Part shown: positions 13,004-13,906 of the stretch, piece after piece
Position numbering within the stretch: the stretch's first letter is position 1
How the letters are laid out: each line of letters opens with the position of its first letter
From: Prevotellaceae bacterium
Lineage (GTDB): Bacteria; Bacteroidota; Bacteroidia; Bacteroidales; UBA932
Direction of reading: 5' to 3'
Assembly: GCA_031259645.1 (NCBI GenBank)
Contig: JAIRLC010000061.1
Span: forward strand, 1-13,906
Length of the DNA: 13,906 nucleotides
Notes under the pieces: model-generated
Told to the model about the DNA's origin: nothing
What the model saw: only the letters and a program-made list of their open reading frames with translations
Databases searched by the model: none
Translations under genes and position numbers: made by a program

Positions 13004-13606
13004 ATGAAAAAGATATTGATATTTTTAGTAATGTTTATTGCCGTCAAATCAAACGCGCAGTTTTTCGCAGGAGTGGAAGCAAAAGCGGGAATAAGTAATA
13101 TTATTGCAACAGACGGGTGGGATAATGGATTCAGTTATTTTGCCGGAGCAAATGCAGGATACGAATTTTTTAAACATATCCCTGTTAGTGTAGGAATTGG
13201 ATACGGAGAATTGAAAGTCACGCACCAACAATTCAACGGTCTGAGACAAACGGGTTTTATTATTCCATTAAAAGCAGGATATTGTCACTATTTTGGTAAT
13301 TTCAAGCCTTTTGCAAATGTGGGGATATTTTATTCAATAAAGAATAAACTGCCAAATATATACACATGGAATGACGAGCTTGGCGCTTTAGAAGAATCAG
13401 GAGTCTACTTTGAGAATTATTTTGGTTATCTCGGACAAATAGGAGTAGGATATAAAATAACCGACAGGTTAACCGCCTCTATAGCATACGAGTACAATAG
13501 ACCCAATAAACGCATTACAGTAAATTCCAAACAGGTAGAATTTCAATCAAATGGTAATGGTTTTTATTTTTCCGGAGCGACGATAAGTGCGAGCATTTAT
13601 TTTTAA
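13004..13606 (+). CDS. Outer-membrane beta-barrel protein on the phage
   Basis: A 200-aa protein with a clear signal peptide (MKKILIFLVMFIAVKSNAQ, residues 1-19) and alternating amphipathic beta strands with aromatic ends (SVGIGYGELKV, FGYLGQIGVGYKI, LTASIAYEYNR). It ends in SASIYF, the terminal Phe typical of substrates of the BAM insertion machinery. It resembles the small porin-family/OMP_b-brl barrels of Bacteroidetes. No phage assembly role is expected. Transcribed opposite to the tail unit from its own promoter, it looks like a moron gene expressed in the lysogen, possibly changing the cell surface. Ligand and function are unknown. The next gene converges on it with a 16-bp gap. Confidence 0.85.
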   Translation: MKKILIFLVMFIAVKSNAQFFAGVEAKAGISNIIATDGWDNGFSYFAGANAGYEFFKHIPVSVGIGYGELKVTHQQFNGLRQTGFIIPLKAGYCHYFGNFKPFANVGIFYSIKNKLPNIYTWNDELGALEESGVYFENYFGYLGQIGVGYKITDRLTASIAYEYNRPNKRITVNSKQVEFQSNGNGFYFSGATISASIYF

Positions 13607-13622
13607 CGCAAATTGCAAACAT

Positions 13623-13906
13623 TCATTGCAACAAGCGCGAAATCAACACATTCAACCCGCACACCTGTAAAATAGTAAACACCCATTCCGACGCCGGAAC
13701 ACCGAGCGCAATGCATCCCGTCAGCCCCCACACCGACGACATGCAGACAAGACACCCGAAAAGCGGCTTTTGGATAATATCCGACCACCGGCTATCAAAC
13801 CATTTATCGAAACAATTCTGCACAAAAATACGTATCTCCGCAAAAATCATCCCGTCCCGACAGCACGCATAAATAGCCGTCGTCATCAAACTTATTTTAA
13901 TCGCAT
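13623..13906 (-). CDS. Small membrane protein with CxxCMSSxWG, 5'-partial
   Basis: The frame is open to the window edge, so the true start may lie outside; inside the window a TTG at 13889 or ATG at 13886 would give 87-88 aa. The centre has KPLFGCLVCMSSVWG, a CxxC motif at the start of a hydrophobic segment. A second segment follows (WVFTILQVCGLNVLISRLL), and the incomplete N-terminus looks like another. I recall short phage membrane proteins with the P.F.C..CM.S.WG pattern but know no function. A lysis-related or holin-like role is possible but unsupported. Confidence 0.65.
   Translation of the reverse strand, partial: AIKISLMTTAIYACCRDGMIFAEIRIFVQNCFDKWFDSRWSDIIQKPLFGCLVCMSSVWGLTGCIALGVPASEWVFTILQVCGLNVLISRLLQ

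Noticed and set aside
1-13906. CRISPR array, rRNA, transposase or insertion sequence
   Set aside because: No regularly spaced repeats, no ribosomal RNA-like sequence and no transposase motifs were seen on either strand.

Overview
The window looks like a Bacteroidetes (probably Bacteroidales) chromosome carrying the left part of an integrated tailed phage. Three things point to this group: promoter -7 boxes of the TAnnTTTG type, weak or absent Shine-Dalgarno sequences, and the style of the proteins. The assignment comes from sequence features only, since no search was possible.

Host side (1-3811). A terminator closes an unseen upstream gene. Three tightly overlapping plus-strand genes follow: tilS (tRNA-Ile lysidine synthase), lipA (lipoyl synthase) and lipB (octanoyl transferase). 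lipB and lipA act in sequence to make protein-bound lipoate. A convergent secreted esterase of the Esterase D/XynZ type closes the host block.

Junction (3812-5031). Divergent promoters serve the esterase and a small gene resembling the CdiA-C/BECR toxin nuclease domains found at the ends of polymorphic toxins and phage MuF proteins. After it come two tRNA relics on the minus strand, each followed on its left by a terminator hairpin. One is a 53-nt tRNA-like unit that keeps the acceptor stem and T-arm and has its own -7 box. The other is the 3' part of tRNA-Pro(GGG), cut inside the tRNA. A truncated tRNA 3' end is what an integrated element leaves at one boundary, so the phage probably starts at about 4750, with an intact tRNA-Pro expected beyond the right edge.

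Phage side (4750-13906). Two converging units meet with 11 bp between stop codons. Rightward: a 743-aa tail protein and the large terminase. Leftward: a 79-aa protein, a tail assembly chaperone and an 1099-aa tape measure protein. An outer-membrane beta-barrel gene (13004-13606) and a partial membrane protein lie to the right. No portal, capsid, protease, major tail protein, integrase or lysis gene is visible, so the phage continues outside the window.

Three observations stand out. (1) The tail chaperone contains a perfect T TTT TTT slippery site, and the -1 frame stays open from there into the start of the tape measure gene, matching the lambda G/GT programmed frameshift arrangement. (2) A 106-bp cassette with two divergent promoters occurs twice in inverted orientation (4905-5010 and 12874-12979; 88 of 106 bases identical by hand count, no gaps), one copy heading each converging unit. 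(3) The tRNA-like minigene next to the integration site has the layout of a complete small transcription unit.
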